This document shows positions 19,047 to 28,198 of a DNA stretch of 64,000 bases, piece by piece. The DNA lies in the IMG/VR virus record IMGVR_UViG_3300024180_000002, positions 62,001-126,000 of that record, one strand, 5' to 3'. Position 1 is the first letter of the stretch; each line of letters opens with the position of its first letter. This DNA is from a virus. The position numbers and the translations under genes are program-made. A model generated the notes under the pieces. It had not been told where the DNA came from and did not search any database. It saw only the letters and a list, made by a program, of their open reading frames with translations.

Positions 19047-19077
19047 ATAGTATATATTATTATTTGATAGGGTTTAA

Positions 19078-20556
19078 TTATCCTTTAACGTTATTTAATC
19101 TACTCGGCCATTCTCTTCTTAATAGAGTAAGTTTTTGAATAATTCCAGTAGACTCCTTATATATGTATTTAATTCCACCTATTACATAATAACCTGTTAA
19201 AAATTCATCTTTAACCTGATCTGCGTTTAAATCATTTACGCTTTCAACTTCTTCTTCATTTTCTGTTTCAAATCCCTTTTCATCTTTATCGCCACCTATA
19301 CCCTGCTGTGCAGTCATTTGTGTAAACCCACTTTTTAATATTTGAATAGGTATTTTTTGCCACAAATGAATTCCAGGATTAAATGTCTTTAAGGTTATTT
19401 CTAACTGCATTTTATTCATTTCATCTAAATTCTGTTGATTGCTTAATGCGGCAAATGAATAGTTAAGATGTACATTTGGCATATCATCTGATTGAATAGG
19501 GAGCCTTCCCATGTATTTTGATTTTACCTCTTTAGTATATCTGTCTTCATCTCTTCTTCCCTTTAGCGGCTCCTCAATGTCCTTCATACTATCACTAGCG
19601 AGTGGTTCTATTTCATGAGCAACAACACCAACAGAGTCGTTCTCAAAATATATCATTTTTCTTTTATAGCCGTTCTTTTTAGAAAGTCCGCCTGAATTGT
19701 TAACTAAGTTATAGCTTTGTATGAATGAATTAGTAGAATTCATAGACGAAGCGTTAGTTAGCATGTTAGGTATTCCTATTGCGTTTGAAGTCTGTTCTTC
19801 TCCATCTTCATCGAAATCTATTTCAAAGTTAATAAGTGTTTCATCCATTCCATCTTCTGAATTTAAAAGAGCATTAATATCTACGAAACATATATTATAA
19901 TAAGGATCGATACAATATGTCTGAAAACTATCTTCACCGACATATGAATGTTCCACTAAATTATTTAAAAATTCTATATTAGGTTGACATGCATTAAGTG
20001 CTTTCATTGCGTCATCCGATGAATCAATGTTAGTTGCTAATCCTAGTTTTAAATTATTAGCAAATTCTTCTATCTGTTCTCTAGATGTTCCTTCATACGA
20101 AGCACATCCTTCTGAATATAATGTAGGTACTTTCATCGTACCCTGTATAGAAAATTTAGTGCCACTAGTGGCTTTTTTCAAATCGCCAGTAGCAGGGCCT
20201 CCTATTTCATCTATATCAAAATCTATTCTAATATCTTTAAAAGTGTCTTGTTGTCTTGCTGCAATTCTAACTGAAACGACATCACCATCTCTTGGAATTT
20301 GATCCGCATCAAAGGTTCCTCTAGTGTCTATTATAGTTAGGGCTAATTTAGGAATTTTAGTACTACAATCAATTTCAAATCTCTTAACATCTTGTCCCGT
20401 AAATGAAGCTCCATTAATAACTACCATTGGAATAGGACCTCCTATTTCATGGCTCATTTTCTGTCCACCCTCATCTTCACCATGTGCATCAAACTTTATT
20501 GTGTCTAATTCCAATGAGTGTTCTATTACATTTAGAATGTGATTATCTATCGGCAT
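19078..20556 (-). CDS. Baseplate hub protein, gp27/gpD-like
   Basis: A 492-residue protein. The first 110 residues resemble the tube-like domain of gp27/late-control-D proteins (DVKRFEIDCSTKIPKLALTI, then DGDVVSVRIAAR). The C-terminus ends with a hub-like strand pair (GYYVIGGIKYIY and LTLLRREWPSRL). Asp/Glu-rich stretches at about 235-250 and 440-460 may be surface loops. It lies two genes upstream of the gp5-like spike, where contractile phages place the hub. Expected role: trimeric hub that closes the tube and holds the spike. Assignment is from pattern and synteny. Confidence 0.55.
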   Translation of the reverse strand: MPIDNHILNVIEHSLELDTIKFDAHGEDEGGQKMSHEIGGPIPMVVINGASFTGQDVKRFEIDCSTKIPKLALTIIDTRGTFDADQIPRDGDVVSVRIAARQQDTFKDIRIDFDIDEIGGPATGDLKKATSGTKFSIQGTMKVPTLYSEGCASYEGTSREQIEEFANNLKLGLATNIDSSDDAMKALNACQPNIEFLNNLVEHSYVGEDSFQTYCIDPYYNICFVDINALLNSEDGMDETLINFEIDFDEDGEEQTSNAIGIPNMLTNASSMNSTNSFIQSYNLVNNSGGLSKKNGYKRKMIYFENDSVGVVAHEIEPLASDSMKDIEEPLKGRRDEDRYTKEVKSKYMGRLPIQSDDMPNVHLNYSFAALSNQQNLDEMNKMQLEITLKTFNPGIHLWQKIPIQILKSGFTQMTAQQGIGGDKDEKGFETENEEEVESVNDLNADQVKDEFLTGYYVIGGIKYIYKESTGIIQKLTLLRREWPSRLNNVKG

Positions 20557-20567
20557 TTATTTTAGTT

Positions 20568-20993
20568 TTAATATGTGGGTTTGTTAATGATCTTCTTTTT
20601 AACGAGGATATCTACAAAATCTCTAAAGTCCATTCCTACCTTAGCTCCTTTAACGTCTTTATCACCTTCAACGAATACGCCACCATCAAAATAGTAACTC
20701 TTTCCATTATCGGCTGCTACTTTAATTAAAGTACCTAACATAACCTTTCCAGGAACTCTTACCTTAGAACCATGTAAAGCTTTTACGGAATCTTTGTTCC
20801 ATTTGCTTAAATACATTTCTTCTCCAGTTGTACTTCCACCAGCTACCATTCCACCGGCTGCCGTTAATGCTTCACCTTCGGGTGTGTCTCTTTCAGCATA
20901 AAGAACTGCGATGATTTCTTTTGCTAGATCTTGGTCTCTTCCGACCTTTAATCCCTCGTTAAGGAACTGTTCAAATAATTGTACGTGTTTCAT
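20568..20993 (-). CDS. Small protein with capsid-targeting-like N-terminus
   Basis: A 141-residue protein of unknown family whose N-terminus (MKHVQLFEQFLNEG) follows the pattern seen in five other proteins of this window: M-K-x-hydrophobic-x-x-F-E-x-F-(L/I/V)-N/S-E. This resembles the cleavable capsid-targeting peptide of T4 internal proteins (MKTYQEF...), and LNE-G fits the T4 prohead protease consensus L/I-x-E. The rest contains a Gly-rich loop and a compact beta domain (KVRVPGKVMLGTLIKVAADN). Its location among baseplate genes is unexpected for an internal head protein. Function unknown. Confidence 0.6.
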   Translation of the reverse strand: MKHVQLFEQFLNEGLKVGRDQDLAKEIIAVLYAERDTPEGEALTAAGGMVAGGSTTGEEMYLSKWNKDSVKALHGSKVRVPGKVMLGTLIKVAADNGKSYYFDGGVFVEGDKDVKGAKVGMDFRDFVDILVKKKIINKPTY

Positions 20994-21016
20994 AATTGTT
21001 TTTATTTATTTTATTC

Positions 21017-21493
21017 TTAGATTTTAACTTGTCCGTTACTGACGTCGATATTTGTTTCGCCAGATCTTAAAATATTTGGAGGTAATATTTCTTTATTATA
21101 TTTTTTAGATAGATACTCAATTCTATTAGCATCCTTAACTGGTAGTCTTTTTGTATTAATAAACTGTTCTCTAATAGGATTTTTATAAGTAGCATTAAGC
21201 ATTAATTTCCATTTCTTCTTTCCAGAATCTTGATTAGGAATTAGTAATACATCACCTTCTTTGATAGAAAATGGATTTGAAATTCCATTAAATTTTAAAA
21301 TATCATCAGTACGATCATGTGTTCCGTATTCTGACAAAGATATTAGATCTATTCTACCCGTTTCGTCAGCTTCTACAATATGTATTGATTGTACTGCGCT
21401 TTCCGTCATGTCTAGAAAAACAAACGATGGAGAAGCCATTGTTAGTTTATCCTCAGATAATTTCTTATTATCTATACTATATAGTTTTATCAT
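21017..21493 (-). CDS. LysM-like baseplate wedge protein (gp53-like candidate)
   Basis: A 158-residue protein. Residues about 60-85 read as a LysM-type fold: DDILKFNGISNPFSIKEGD followed by VLLIPN, the typical G-D-x-L-x-I-P ending. In contractile phages a LysM-like domain is found in gp53, which clamps neighbouring wedges, and in gpX-type tail proteins. Its start overlaps the stop of the large tube-like gene by one base. The C-terminal 60 residues are basic and helical. The baseplate role is well supported by domain plus position; the exact T4 counterpart is inferred. Confidence 0.6.
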   Translation of the reverse strand: MIKLYSIDNKKLSEDKLTMASPSFVFLDMTESAVQSIHIVEADETGRIDLISLSEYGTHDRTDDILKFNGISNPFSIKEGDVLLIPNQDSGKKKWKLMLNATYKNPIREQFINTKRLPVKDANRIEYLSKKYNKEILPPNILRSGETNIDVSNGQVKI

Positions 21494-23256
21494 TATCCGT
21501 TAGCTATTTTTCTAAATTCTCTATTGAGAGCCTTTCTCTTATCTTTACCACCGTAGGCTGTTTCAATATAAGTTTGATTAACATCAACTCCTTCTTCAGG
21601 CTGTAAATAAAATCTACCTCTACCCATATTAAACATAGATTCAATATCCAGTTTATCTCTAGCTCTACCAGGCTTAAGAGTTATTTCTACTGTCATTCTT
21701 TCTGGAAAATCTTGTACACCCATACCTCCTTCAAAGGTAACGTTAGTTTCTCTACATGTTAAATTACCTACCATCATTATAGGATTTAAAGGATTACCAA
21801 CCGTAAGGTGCCATGAACCCGTAGGATCACCTGTTAATAAAGATGCTGCCGCCTGTCCACCTCCTGGAGAATTAAACATTTTCATTAAAGTACCTCCTAA
21901 TATATTATTTAAGAATTTAGAATCACCTTTACCAGACATCGCGTTTCCTATATCTTTGGCAACTCCTTTAAACATGTCTCCTAAACCAGATGCAACGCTT
22001 TTAATAAATCCACTATAATTACCCGATTTAATTAAACTAAGATCACCCAATGGTTTACCAGCTGATCCGTTTCCTACATATCTAACTGATCCTCCCCAGA
22101 AAGGAGCCTGACTGGAAGTTAGTACCATTATGTTTGCTAACTGATCTAGCATTAAAACCTTAGGATTTGCTCCACCAAAGGATCTTAATTCATATTCAAA
22201 TTTAAGTTTAAATTCTTGATTAAAAGTTAAACCTTGATCTCTAAAAGATACATCTTTAATTACATTCACCGGACCGAATATATGATTAGGATATGTAGTT
22301 GCTTGTGCATCATATCCACTTCCTCCGTTTTTTCTTCTTTGTGCCGTTACACCATCTACACCTGCCGCTGCATTAGCCGCTGCAGTACCTATTACACTAG
22401 AATCTAAGAATTGTCCAAATGCACCTCTTCTGCTTGAGTTATTAGATTGTACAGTTTGCACTGAAGCTGATTCATCTTTCCAATTATATCCATGTGACCA
22501 ATTAAGAATTGAGGACATACTATTACCTGTAACTTCACTCATCCATGTTACTGCTCTTGCAATATCGGGTTGATCTGTTTCACGCACTTTACCATCTTTA
22601 TCAATGTCCATTGGTGTAATAATATCATCCTGTACTGGATATGGAAATCTTCTTAAAGTTAGTAGATAATTATTAGGTATTTTACCATTATATCTACACA
22701 TTGCAAAGTCGGCGTAATTATACATATATCCATATCCACTTGAACCGGCTGCATTATTTTTAGTAACTTCTACTATTTTAGAAACAGTAGGATTATCTAA
22801 TGTTCTCTCGTCTATTTTATTATATTCAATAGAGTCTACTCCTTTAGACTTAGCAGCTCCACCTGGTGTAAAGAAACTACCTCTATAATTTACTAGAGTA
22901 TATTTATTAAAAGTAGAATATGCATGTACACCATCCGTTATTTTTTCTTTAGTGTCTTTTCCATCCTTTCCTCTTTTATAATATATTACTGAGTCAGCCT
23001 CTTGTGTATAATATTGTGATTTTCCACCAGGAGCAACGTTACTTAAAGGCTCACCCACTAAAAGAGCTCTACTTCTTGTGTTAGGGTTATCAAACGTTCC
23101 GAGCAGTGTATTCTGAGGATCTACATTCGCAGAACGAGCACCCTTTCCGTCTGGGCTTGACAAATTAAAGAAGTTATCTACTTTATCTCCAAATCCTGAA
23201 ACTGATGATTTTAAACTGGAAGCGGCTCCCGCTGATACTAATCCAAATAATGGCAT
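21493..23256 (-). CDS. Tail/baseplate tube protein, large
   Basis: A 587-residue protein. A Gly/Ser-rich N-terminus leads to a beta-rich body. The segment at about 320-360 (QEFKLKFEYELRSFGG) and the C-terminal part at about 490-560 (NPLNPIMMVGNLTCRETN, then ERMTVEITLKPG) resemble tail-tube and tube-initiator strands in other myoviruses. It is the first gene of the hub cluster in transcription order and overlaps the LysM-like gene. Candidate for the gp48/gp54 class or a tube-baseplate adaptor. No enzyme motif was seen. Confidence 0.5.
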   Translation of the reverse strand: MPLFGLVSAGAASSLKSSVSGFGDKVDNFFNLSSPDGKGARSANVDPQNTLLGTFDNPNTRSRALLVGEPLSNVAPGGKSQYYTQEADSVIYYKRGKDGKDTKEKITDGVHAYSTFNKYTLVNYRGSFFTPGGAAKSKGVDSIEYNKIDERTLDNPTVSKIVEVTKNNAAGSSGYGYMYNYADFAMCRYNGKIPNNYLLTLRRFPYPVQDDIITPMDIDKDGKVRETDQPDIARAVTWMSEVTGNSMSSILNWSHGYNWKDESASVQTVQSNNSSRRGAFGQFLDSSVIGTAAANAAAGVDGVTAQRRKNGGSGYDAQATTYPNHIFGPVNVIKDVSFRDQGLTFNQEFKLKFEYELRSFGGANPKVLMLDQLANIMVLTSSQAPFWGGSVRYVGNGSAGKPLGDLSLIKSGNYSGFIKSVASGLGDMFKGVAKDIGNAMSGKGDSKFLNNILGGTLMKMFNSPGGGQAAASLLTGDPTGSWHLTVGNPLNPIMMVGNLTCRETNVTFEGGMGVQDFPERMTVEITLKPGRARDKLDIESMFNMGRGRFYLQPEEGVDVNQTYIETAYGGKDKRKALNREFRKIANG

Positions 23257-23291
23257 ATTGTAATATTATGTTTTTACTAGGTTTTATATAT

Positions 23292-23882
23292 TCACAATTC
23301 TATGTCATCCAGATCGTCTGACTGTGGTCTATATAAAAGCTTATCATAATATTTATCCGTCTTTGGTTCTCTATCTCCTAAAAACTTCTTGAGATGGGCA
23401 GCATATACTCCCCTGGATTGATAATAATATTTGCCAGAAGAATATACACTTCTGCTTGAGAGTTCAAATATATCTTTAAAATTCTTTTCGATTAAGAAAT
23501 CTTGTATATTATTAAATAGATCTATTACCTCTGTCTTGGTTTTAACACACATTACAGAATCAACTGAGATCATATAAGATTCCCATTTAGAATCTATTTG
23601 ATTCTGAAAATCTTTCATAGATTTATAGTTCTTTCTAGTAAGACCGAATGTTGTAGTTCTATTATTAAAGTCTTTTGAAAACTTCATACCGAAGAGATAT
23701 CTTTTTAAGAAATCTATGTTGTCATGAAACTTAGTAATTCTTATTTGATACCTTGGCATATCCTCGTCGAACTTAACGTCATGAATTATTCCATAAACGG
23801 GAAATACAATGTGAGAATGTCTAGTGTTGGATATAAGGGCATGTATTCTTTCACCCTTTGAAAATAACTTATGCCTTATCAT
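23292..23882 (-). CDS. Conserved-looking hypothetical protein
   Basis: A 196-residue basic protein with no family I recognise. The N-terminal 60 residues look like a small beta-barrel (GERIHALISNTRHSHIVFPVYG), and the rest is helical with many Tyr and Lys. Its ATG overlaps the stop of the next gene upstream by one base, so it is coupled to the run of small unknown genes at 23882-25476. The gap to the tail genes downstream is 35 bases. No functional inference is possible beyond phage accessory or assembly protein. Confidence 0.55.
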   Translation of the reverse strand: MIRHKLFSKGERIHALISNTRHSHIVFPVYGIIHDVKFDEDMPRYQIRITKFHDNIDFLKRYLFGMKFSKDFNNRTTTFGLTRKNYKSMKDFQNQIDSKWESYMISVDSVMCVKTKTEVIDLFNNIQDFLIEKNFKDIFELSSRSVYSSGKYYYQSRGVYAAHLKKFLGDREPKTDKYYDKLLYRPQSDDLDDIEL

Positions 23883-24283
23883 TATAGATCGATTATCTTG
23901 ACGCTTTCGAATCTTTTAAGAACGCCTTTAGGATAATCATCTCTGTTAATGACTGTTAAGTTTAGTGATGCATCAGGTTCTATTGTTTCTTTTAAAAATA
24001 ATTTAAAGTTGTCAATAGTTTCTGCATCTAAATTTTTAAATAAGTAAATGATTTTTTCTAAGTCGGCATTCTTATTTAGAACATTAATGAAAGAATCTCT
24101 TATTGCAAGACCAATTACAGAGCGATGTGGTTCAGTGTCATAGGGATCTGATTTAACTAGCTTATTTCTAATGCTATAGAAATCTATAACCGTTTCTCCT
24201 GGGTTGTTTCTACAGAATTTATTAAATTCCTTTCTACTATTACACCATACACATTCTATTGTAATTTCAGTCGTTGTTGTCAT
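23882..24283 (-). CDS. Hypothetical protein
   Basis: A 133-residue protein, unrecognised. It begins with a threonine-rich strand and two cysteines (ECVWC at about residues 10-14), but no second Cys pair follows, so a zinc ribbon is unlikely. A helical centre (FLKETIEPDASLNL region) ends in a hydrophobic strand. It overlaps its neighbours on both sides (1 and 4 bases), showing tight translational coupling. Confidence 0.55.
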   Translation of the reverse strand: MTTTTEITIECVWCNSRKEFNKFCRNNPGETVIDFYSIRNKLVKSDPYDTEPHRSVIGLAIRDSFINVLNKNADLEKIIYLFKNLDAETIDNFKLFLKETIEPDASLNLTVINRDDYPKGVLKRFESVKIIDL

Positions 24284-24594
24284 CTTATCAATTTCTCCAA
24301 TTCTTTAATTTTAGTTTGTAAAGTTTGGATTTTATGTTTTGTTTCGATGGTAGAGGGACTGTAATTAGTTCCCCATTCAGTGACCACCTTTATTTGATTA
24401 GATTGTTTTGAATTACCAAAATCTAATCCGACATCGATACAGATATCTCTGATAAAATTTAATCTATCATCGATACCTTTATCAAAATCATAGACAATAA
24501 CTGACTCGTATTTCTCACCAGCCGCATTGATGTTATCATCTGTTACGGTTTTAATTACACCGTTATCTGCTATCTTAAGAGTTATCTCCTGCAT
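24280..24594 (-). CDS. Hypothetical protein with C-terminal coiled coil
   Basis: A 104-residue protein. The N-terminal 75 residues are beta/alpha; the last 25 residues are a heptad-like helix (KHKIQTLQTKIKELEKLIR) that could dimerise. It overlaps the gene upstream by 20 bases and the gene downstream by 4 bases. Unknown function. Confidence 0.55.
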   Translation of the reverse strand: MQEITLKIADNGVIKTVTDDNINAAGEKYESVIVYDFDKGIDDRLNFIRDICIDVGLDFGNSKQSNQIKVVTEWGTNYSPSTIETKHKIQTLQTKIKELEKLIR

Positions 24595-24961
24595 TTAGTC
24601 TTTCTTCTAGGGATTGTTGAACTTTCTTGTATATTTTCCTAGCCGCTTTTCTATCAGCTCTATAAGTTTCTTTATCTTTGATTGTAGTCATTGCGAAGGC
24701 TTCTTCTAATAAATCAATCTCTTCTTTATTATAACCCACCTTAGTCCATGTTTCCTTTAATGAATTAAGCTTTGAACCTAACTGCTCTTCAATTTGGTCA
24801 TTGACTTTTTTCTCATGAGCCTCTTGGAATTGTTTTCCTTCCTCCTGTTTCATGGCGTACCACGCTATTCCTTTTTCAGAGAATCTTCCCCATTCGTTTT
24901 TAGCTTTTAATAACCCAGCTCTTTTATAGGTGTCTCTTCTGTATTTTCTTGCTTGACTCAT
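24575..24961 (-). CDS. Charged helical hypothetical protein
   Basis: A 128-residue, almost entirely helical, highly charged protein (basic N-terminus SQARKYRRDTYKRAG, long Glu/Lys-rich middle). It resembles scaffold or assembly-chaperone-like phage proteins in composition only. Its start overlaps the stop of the acidic gene upstream (4 bases). Unknown function. Confidence 0.55.
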   Translation of the reverse strand: MSQARKYRRDTYKRAGLLKAKNEWGRFSEKGIAWYAMKQEEGKQFQEAHEKKVNDQIEEQLGSKLNSLKETWTKVGYNKEEIDLLEEAFAMTTIKDKETYRADRKAARKIYKKVQQSLEERLNAGDNS

Positions 24962-25476
24962 AGTTTATAATAATTAGTTACAAATTCAGTTATTTGTTCG
25001 TTTAAAAATTCTTGTAGGTTATTTATCTCTATTTGAGAAACAGCTGATTTAGAGATCTCTTCTAAGATTTGTTCTTTTTCTTCTTCAGAGTTTTCAACTA
25101 GCATGTTAAATATTTCTTTCTTAGGAAGATTAATTCCTACGCTTAATTGAAATGATTCGACATTCTTAGCAGATAAAGTTTTAATTAATTGACCAAGGGG
25201 AGAAGTATTTTCTTTAACTTCTACCTTTTTTTCAATTTCTTTAACGGGAGCTTTTTTAGGCGTAGGTGTAGTTCCTACAAGCTCGACTCCAGGAAATGGT
25301 AATCCTTCAGTAGTTATTAGTTCTAAAAACTCAGGTAATACTTTGTTGAATATTTTAGATCCATCTTTAAAGTAAGTAAATTCAGAATCTTTAGATTCTA
25401 CCTCAACCACTTTACCAAAATTATCTCCCTTTTTCCACTGATATTTTACAATATCTTTTTCTTCAGTTGTTTGCAT
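24958..25476 (-). CDS. Hypothetical protein, SH3-like start and helical tail
   Basis: A 172-residue acidic protein. Residues 10-55 look like a small beta-barrel (KWKKGDNFGKVVEVE-like), followed by a Pro/Lys linker at about 65-90 and a helical C-terminal half. The leader reads GTGTATAATAATAAAATAGG before the ATG, a TATAAT-like box seen upstream of several genes here. First gene of a coupled group of small unknown genes. Function unknown. Confidence 0.55.
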   Translation of the reverse strand: MQTTEEKDIVKYQWKKGDNFGKVVEVESKDSEFTYFKDGSKIFNKVLPEFLELITTEGLPFPGVELVGTTPTPKKAPVKEIEKKVEVKENTSPLGQLIKTLSAKNVESFQLSVGINLPKKEIFNMLVENSEEEKEQILEEISKSAVSQIEINNLQEFLNEQITEFVTNYYKL

Positions 25477-25509
25477 GATTTAACCTATTTTATTATTATA
25501 CACCTAAAC

Positions 25510-25725
25510 TTAGAAAAGTTTAAGCTGTGGTATAATATAGAAGGTATTAGATTCTCCTTCTTGATAGAACTTTATAAAGTCGTTTATAAAGGCATGGGAT
25601 GTAGATGGTCCTATCATTGCCTCTGTCTTTTTAATATACCTTCTAAAAAACTCATGGCTTCCATGTTCTTTTAAATAGTCTTCTAGGCGGTTTACTTCTG
25701 GTAAGTTTATTTTATTAATGCTCAT
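25510..25725 (-). CDS. Small hypothetical protein
   Basis: A 71-residue protein with two predicted helices (VNRLEDYLKEHGSHEFFRRY and the following stretch). It overlaps the dCMP deaminase stop by 11 bases, so its translation is probably coupled to that gene. Function unknown. Confidence 0.5.
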   Translation of the reverse strand: MSINKINLPEVNRLEDYLKEHGSHEFFRRYIKKTEAMIGPSTSHAFINDFIKFYQEGESNTFYIIPQLKLF

Positions 25726-26221
25726 TCCATACGATTACTTGTTCAACAATAATTCCTGCCTTTTTTAATAAAGAAATACCTGACAGATCTCTATATCCTT
25801 CACAGTAGAATACTTTTTCTACACCAGCTTGTATAATTAACTTAGCGCATTCAAAGCATGGAGAAGTAGTAGTATATAGGATCGATCCTTTCGAAGTAAG
25901 TGTAGATTTTGAAATCTTCATTAGTGCATTTGATTCTGCATGTAAGACTTCTTGTTTAGTAACTTGTTTAGAACAACAAGTATCTTCACATTCATATCCT
26001 TTTTCTATTAAAATTTCTTTGTGATCAGGATTATCTATATTTCTAGTTTGAGTTTCTTCACATTGATTATCAAAACCATGTGGAGTTCCATTATATCCAA
26101 ATGAAACAATCTGCTCGTCTTTAACTACTATACAGCCGACTTTCCTTCTCTCAGCATAACTAAGTTTAGAAATTTGATATGCTATTTGCATGTATATTAC
26201 GTCTACTGAAATTCTTGGCAT
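25715..26221 (-). CDS. dCMP deaminase
   Basis: A 168-residue zinc-dependent deoxycytidylate deaminase: converts dCMP to dUMP, feeding dTTP synthesis. Catalytic motifs are intact: HAE at residues 94-96 (zinc ligand and proton-shuttle Glu) and PCFEC at 121-125 (two Cys ligands). A Cys-rich insertion (CEDTCCSK, about 78-85) lies before the active site, as in T4 gpcd and other phage enzymes where a second zinc is bound. The substrate-loop FGYNGTPHGFDN at 41-52 is typical. Followed by a clear terminator upstream in the genome map. It fits with the dCMP-hydroxymethylase-like gene at 57871 in one nucleotide pathway. Confidence 0.92.
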   Translation of the reverse strand: MPRISVDVIYMQIAYQISKLSYAERRKVGCIVVKDEQIVSFGYNGTPHGFDNQCEETQTRNIDNPDHKEILIEKGYECEDTCCSKQVTKQEVLHAESNALMKISKSTLTSKGSILYTTTSPCFECAKLIIQAGVEKVFYCEGYRDLSGISLLKKAGIIVEQVIVWNEH

Positions 26222-26235
26222 ATTACTTTATAAAT

Positions 26236-26268
26236 AAAAAGGGTCCATGTATTATACATGAACCCTTT
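26236..26268 (-). terminator. Rho-independent terminator after acidic core-like gene
   Basis: In the coding direction AAAGGGTTCATGTA, a short TAA-type loop, then TACATGGACCC and a T-run. A long stem with one mismatch, 28 bases after the stop of the acidic core-like gene. Confidence 0.85.
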
Positions 26269-26295
26269 AAAAAGTTTATATTGTTAATTTTAATA

Positions 26296-27321
26296 TTAAG
26301 CTTCTGGAGTTTCCTCACCAACAGCTGAATCAGATTCTTTCATCTCATTCACTTTCTTAGAATATGCTTCGATCATTTCATTACATGCAGCTTCATAAGC
26401 TTCAACTGAATAATCTTCTTTCATTTCTTTAAGGCATTGAGCAGCCATTCCGCCAACTAATGCAGCATTTTCTTTCATATAAGTTTCAACAGTATGCTCA
26501 TCATGTGCATCGTCTTCCCATGCTTTAGCTTCATTTTTACAAGATTCGTAAACCTCTTTTAACATATCAGAAACTAGTGCTGTTTCTTCCTCTTCTTCAG
26601 CAACCTCTTCAGTTTCTTCTTCAGCAACTTCTTTAGTTTCTTCTTCAGCAACAACTTCTTCAGTTTCTTCTTCAGCAACTTCTTCAGTTTCTTCAGCTTC
26701 AGAAATTTCTTCATTTCCAGCAGCATCAACAGTGTCTTCTAATTCAGCTTCTAATTCGTCTGATTTGTCTTCAGGAGTTTCACAGTCATTATCAACTACT
26801 TCAGTTTCATCTTTTAAATCTTCAGCAGGTAAACCAGCTTCTTCACCAGATTCAGTTACTGCTTCGATGTTTTCAACTATTTCATCTTCGATTACTTCTT
26901 CAGATTCTTTAATACCTAAGAAATCGGCAGCAGCTGCCTTTAATTCGTCATAAGTATATTTGCCTGCTAGAGCGTCATCAAGAATTGTTCCTCCTTTTTT
27001 ACCAATCGCGTATAATGATACGTGATCAAATCCTAACCAAGGTCCAACGAATTCGTCTGATGCTTTTAAACCTAAATCAACGGATAGTGTCCATGATAAA
27101 GATCTTCTTCCTAGGAATTGGTCATTGTAACCTAATTTTCCAGCTTTAATATAACCGGATGCGTTTACTGCTTCTTCTATAGCATCACCGTTTCCTTGAA
27201 CTTCTTCCGCTTTTTCTTCAGATTGTTCAACTGGCTCAGCTGTTGCAACTACGTCTTGTTGCACCTCCTCAGTTCTATCCATCTCAGATAAAAACTGTTC
27301 AAATGATTTTAATTTTGCCAT
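26296..27321 (-). CDS. Acidic prohead-core/internal-protein candidate
   Basis: A 341-residue protein whose N-terminus (MAKLKSFEQFLSEM) fits the capsid-targeting-like pattern of this window, with LSE-M matching the L-x-E prohead-protease consensus. Residues about 200-250 are a low-complexity run of E, V, A and T repeats (EETEEVAEEE type), and the C-terminal 90 residues are helical and acidic. A compact domain with NDQFLGRRSLSW lies at about 65-75. Acidic, Glu-rich, cleavable proteins are typical of T4 prohead core (gp22, gp67, IPs). It has its own GATATATA box and terminator, implying strong isolated late expression. The role is inferred. Confidence 0.6.
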   Translation of the reverse strand: MAKLKSFEQFLSEMDRTEEVQQDVVATAEPVEQSEEKAEEVQGNGDAIEEAVNASGYIKAGKLGYNDQFLGRRSLSWTLSVDLGLKASDEFVGPWLGFDHVSLYAIGKKGGTILDDALAGKYTYDELKAAAADFLGIKESEEVIEDEIVENIEAVTESGEEAGLPAEDLKDETEVVDNDCETPEDKSDELEAELEDTVDAAGNEEISEAEETEEVAEEETEEVVAEEETKEVAEEETEEVAEEEEETALVSDMLKEVYESCKNEAKAWEDDAHDEHTVETYMKENAALVGGMAAQCLKEMKEDYSVEAYEAACNEMIEAYSKKVNEMKESDSAVGEETPEA

Positions 27322-27361
27322 AATTTTTTATTTTATTTGTTTTATTGTATTAATTACTATC

Positions 27362-27369
27362 TATATATC
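27362..27369 (-). promoter_or_regulatory. GATATATA element upstream of acidic core-like gene
   Basis: An exact GATATATA in the coding direction, 40 bases before the ATG of the acidic core-like gene. Six bases of CCCT/AGGG flank a short stem next to it. Promoter role inferred. Confidence 0.45.
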
Positions 27370-27374
27370 CCTTT

Positions 27375-27857
27375 TTATAGGGTTTTAATCTTATTTTGTT
27401 TCATCCAGGCTTCTAGCTCTTTAACTGCTCTATCGAATACCCTGTTTCTATCAATTTTTAATTCAAATGAATTAAAGTAATTTTTCATCATATAATACGC
27501 AGGTTCTACGCTTTCATCATTCGCTGCTAGATCTTCTACGTGTTTAGAAACTTCATACGCATAATATGCAGATTTTTCAGCCATAGGGTTTGTCATTGCT
27601 TGATAGAATTGTCCACCATAGAATTTACCTACTATGTCTCCGAATTTTTCTTTCATTTCTATCCATGAAATTCCTTCTAATCCAATCCATAATTTGGCTT
27701 GAACAGATTTCGTATCTTTTCTAATAAAACCGGCCTTAGCCATTTCTTTAGATATATCTTTAATTTTCTTAGGAATTGGTAATTTACCAAACTCTTTTTC
27801 CCATGTAGAAATTTCTTTGTCGTTTACAAAGGATTCAAATAGCTTTATGTGTTTCAT
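27375..27857 (-). CDS. Hypothetical protein with capsid-targeting-like N-terminus
   Basis: A 160-residue basic, helical protein beginning MKHIKLFESFVNDKE, the third example of the shared N-terminal pattern. The body (WEKEFGKLPIPKKIKDISKE and onward) is of unknown family. Its ATG overlaps the TGA of the small Cys-rich gene upstream (ATGA). Candidate internal virion protein packaged with the DNA; function unknown. Confidence 0.55.
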   Translation of the reverse strand: MKHIKLFESFVNDKEISTWEKEFGKLPIPKKIKDISKEMAKAGFIRKDTKSVQAKLWIGLEGISWIEMKEKFGDIVGKFYGGQFYQAMTNPMAEKSAYYAYEVSKHVEDLAANDESVEPAYYMMKNYFNSFELKIDRNRVFDRAVKELEAWMKQNKIKTL

Positions 27858-28198
27858 TTTTTAGTTATTTGTATTTTCAAAGAAGAAGTACCCTGTATAA
27901 TTCTATGATACTCTCCTGCATTTACTTCTATATATCCTTTTAATTCTATAGGGAGCTTATTATCATATTGGAACTTCCAATCATTTTCGTTTAAAGCTTC
28001 GATAACCCTGTCCTCCTCGTCGAAGTGCCATTTAAAAAGATGTTCAGGTTGGTTTGGTAAGAATTCTCTAATGATTATATTTTTTGAAACAGTCGTCTCC
28101 GTAAAGGGTAATGTTTTATCATCGACCATGGATATCATTTCTTCCATGGACATTTCTCCACAACCGCAACTTTTACATTTACAATCTTTATCTACCAT
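27854..28198 (-). CDS. Small Cys-rich, cupin-like protein
   Basis: A 114-residue protein. A short Cys cluster at the N-terminus (KDCKCKSCGCG, residues 4-14) could bind a metal. The rest looks like a small beta-barrel: KWHFDEEDRVIEAL at about 56-69, a KLPIEL strand, then EYHRIIQG near residue 100. The H-x-D-E and later H-R residues recall small cupin-like domains found in marine phages, but I cannot name the family. Overlaps its neighbours at both ends (7 and 4 bases). Confidence 0.5.
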   Translation of the reverse strand: MVDKDCKCKSCGCGEMSMEEMISMVDDKTLPFTETTVSKNIIIREFLPNQPEHLFKWHFDEEDRVIEALNENDWKFQYDNKLPIELKGYIEVNAGEYHRIIQGTSSLKIQITKK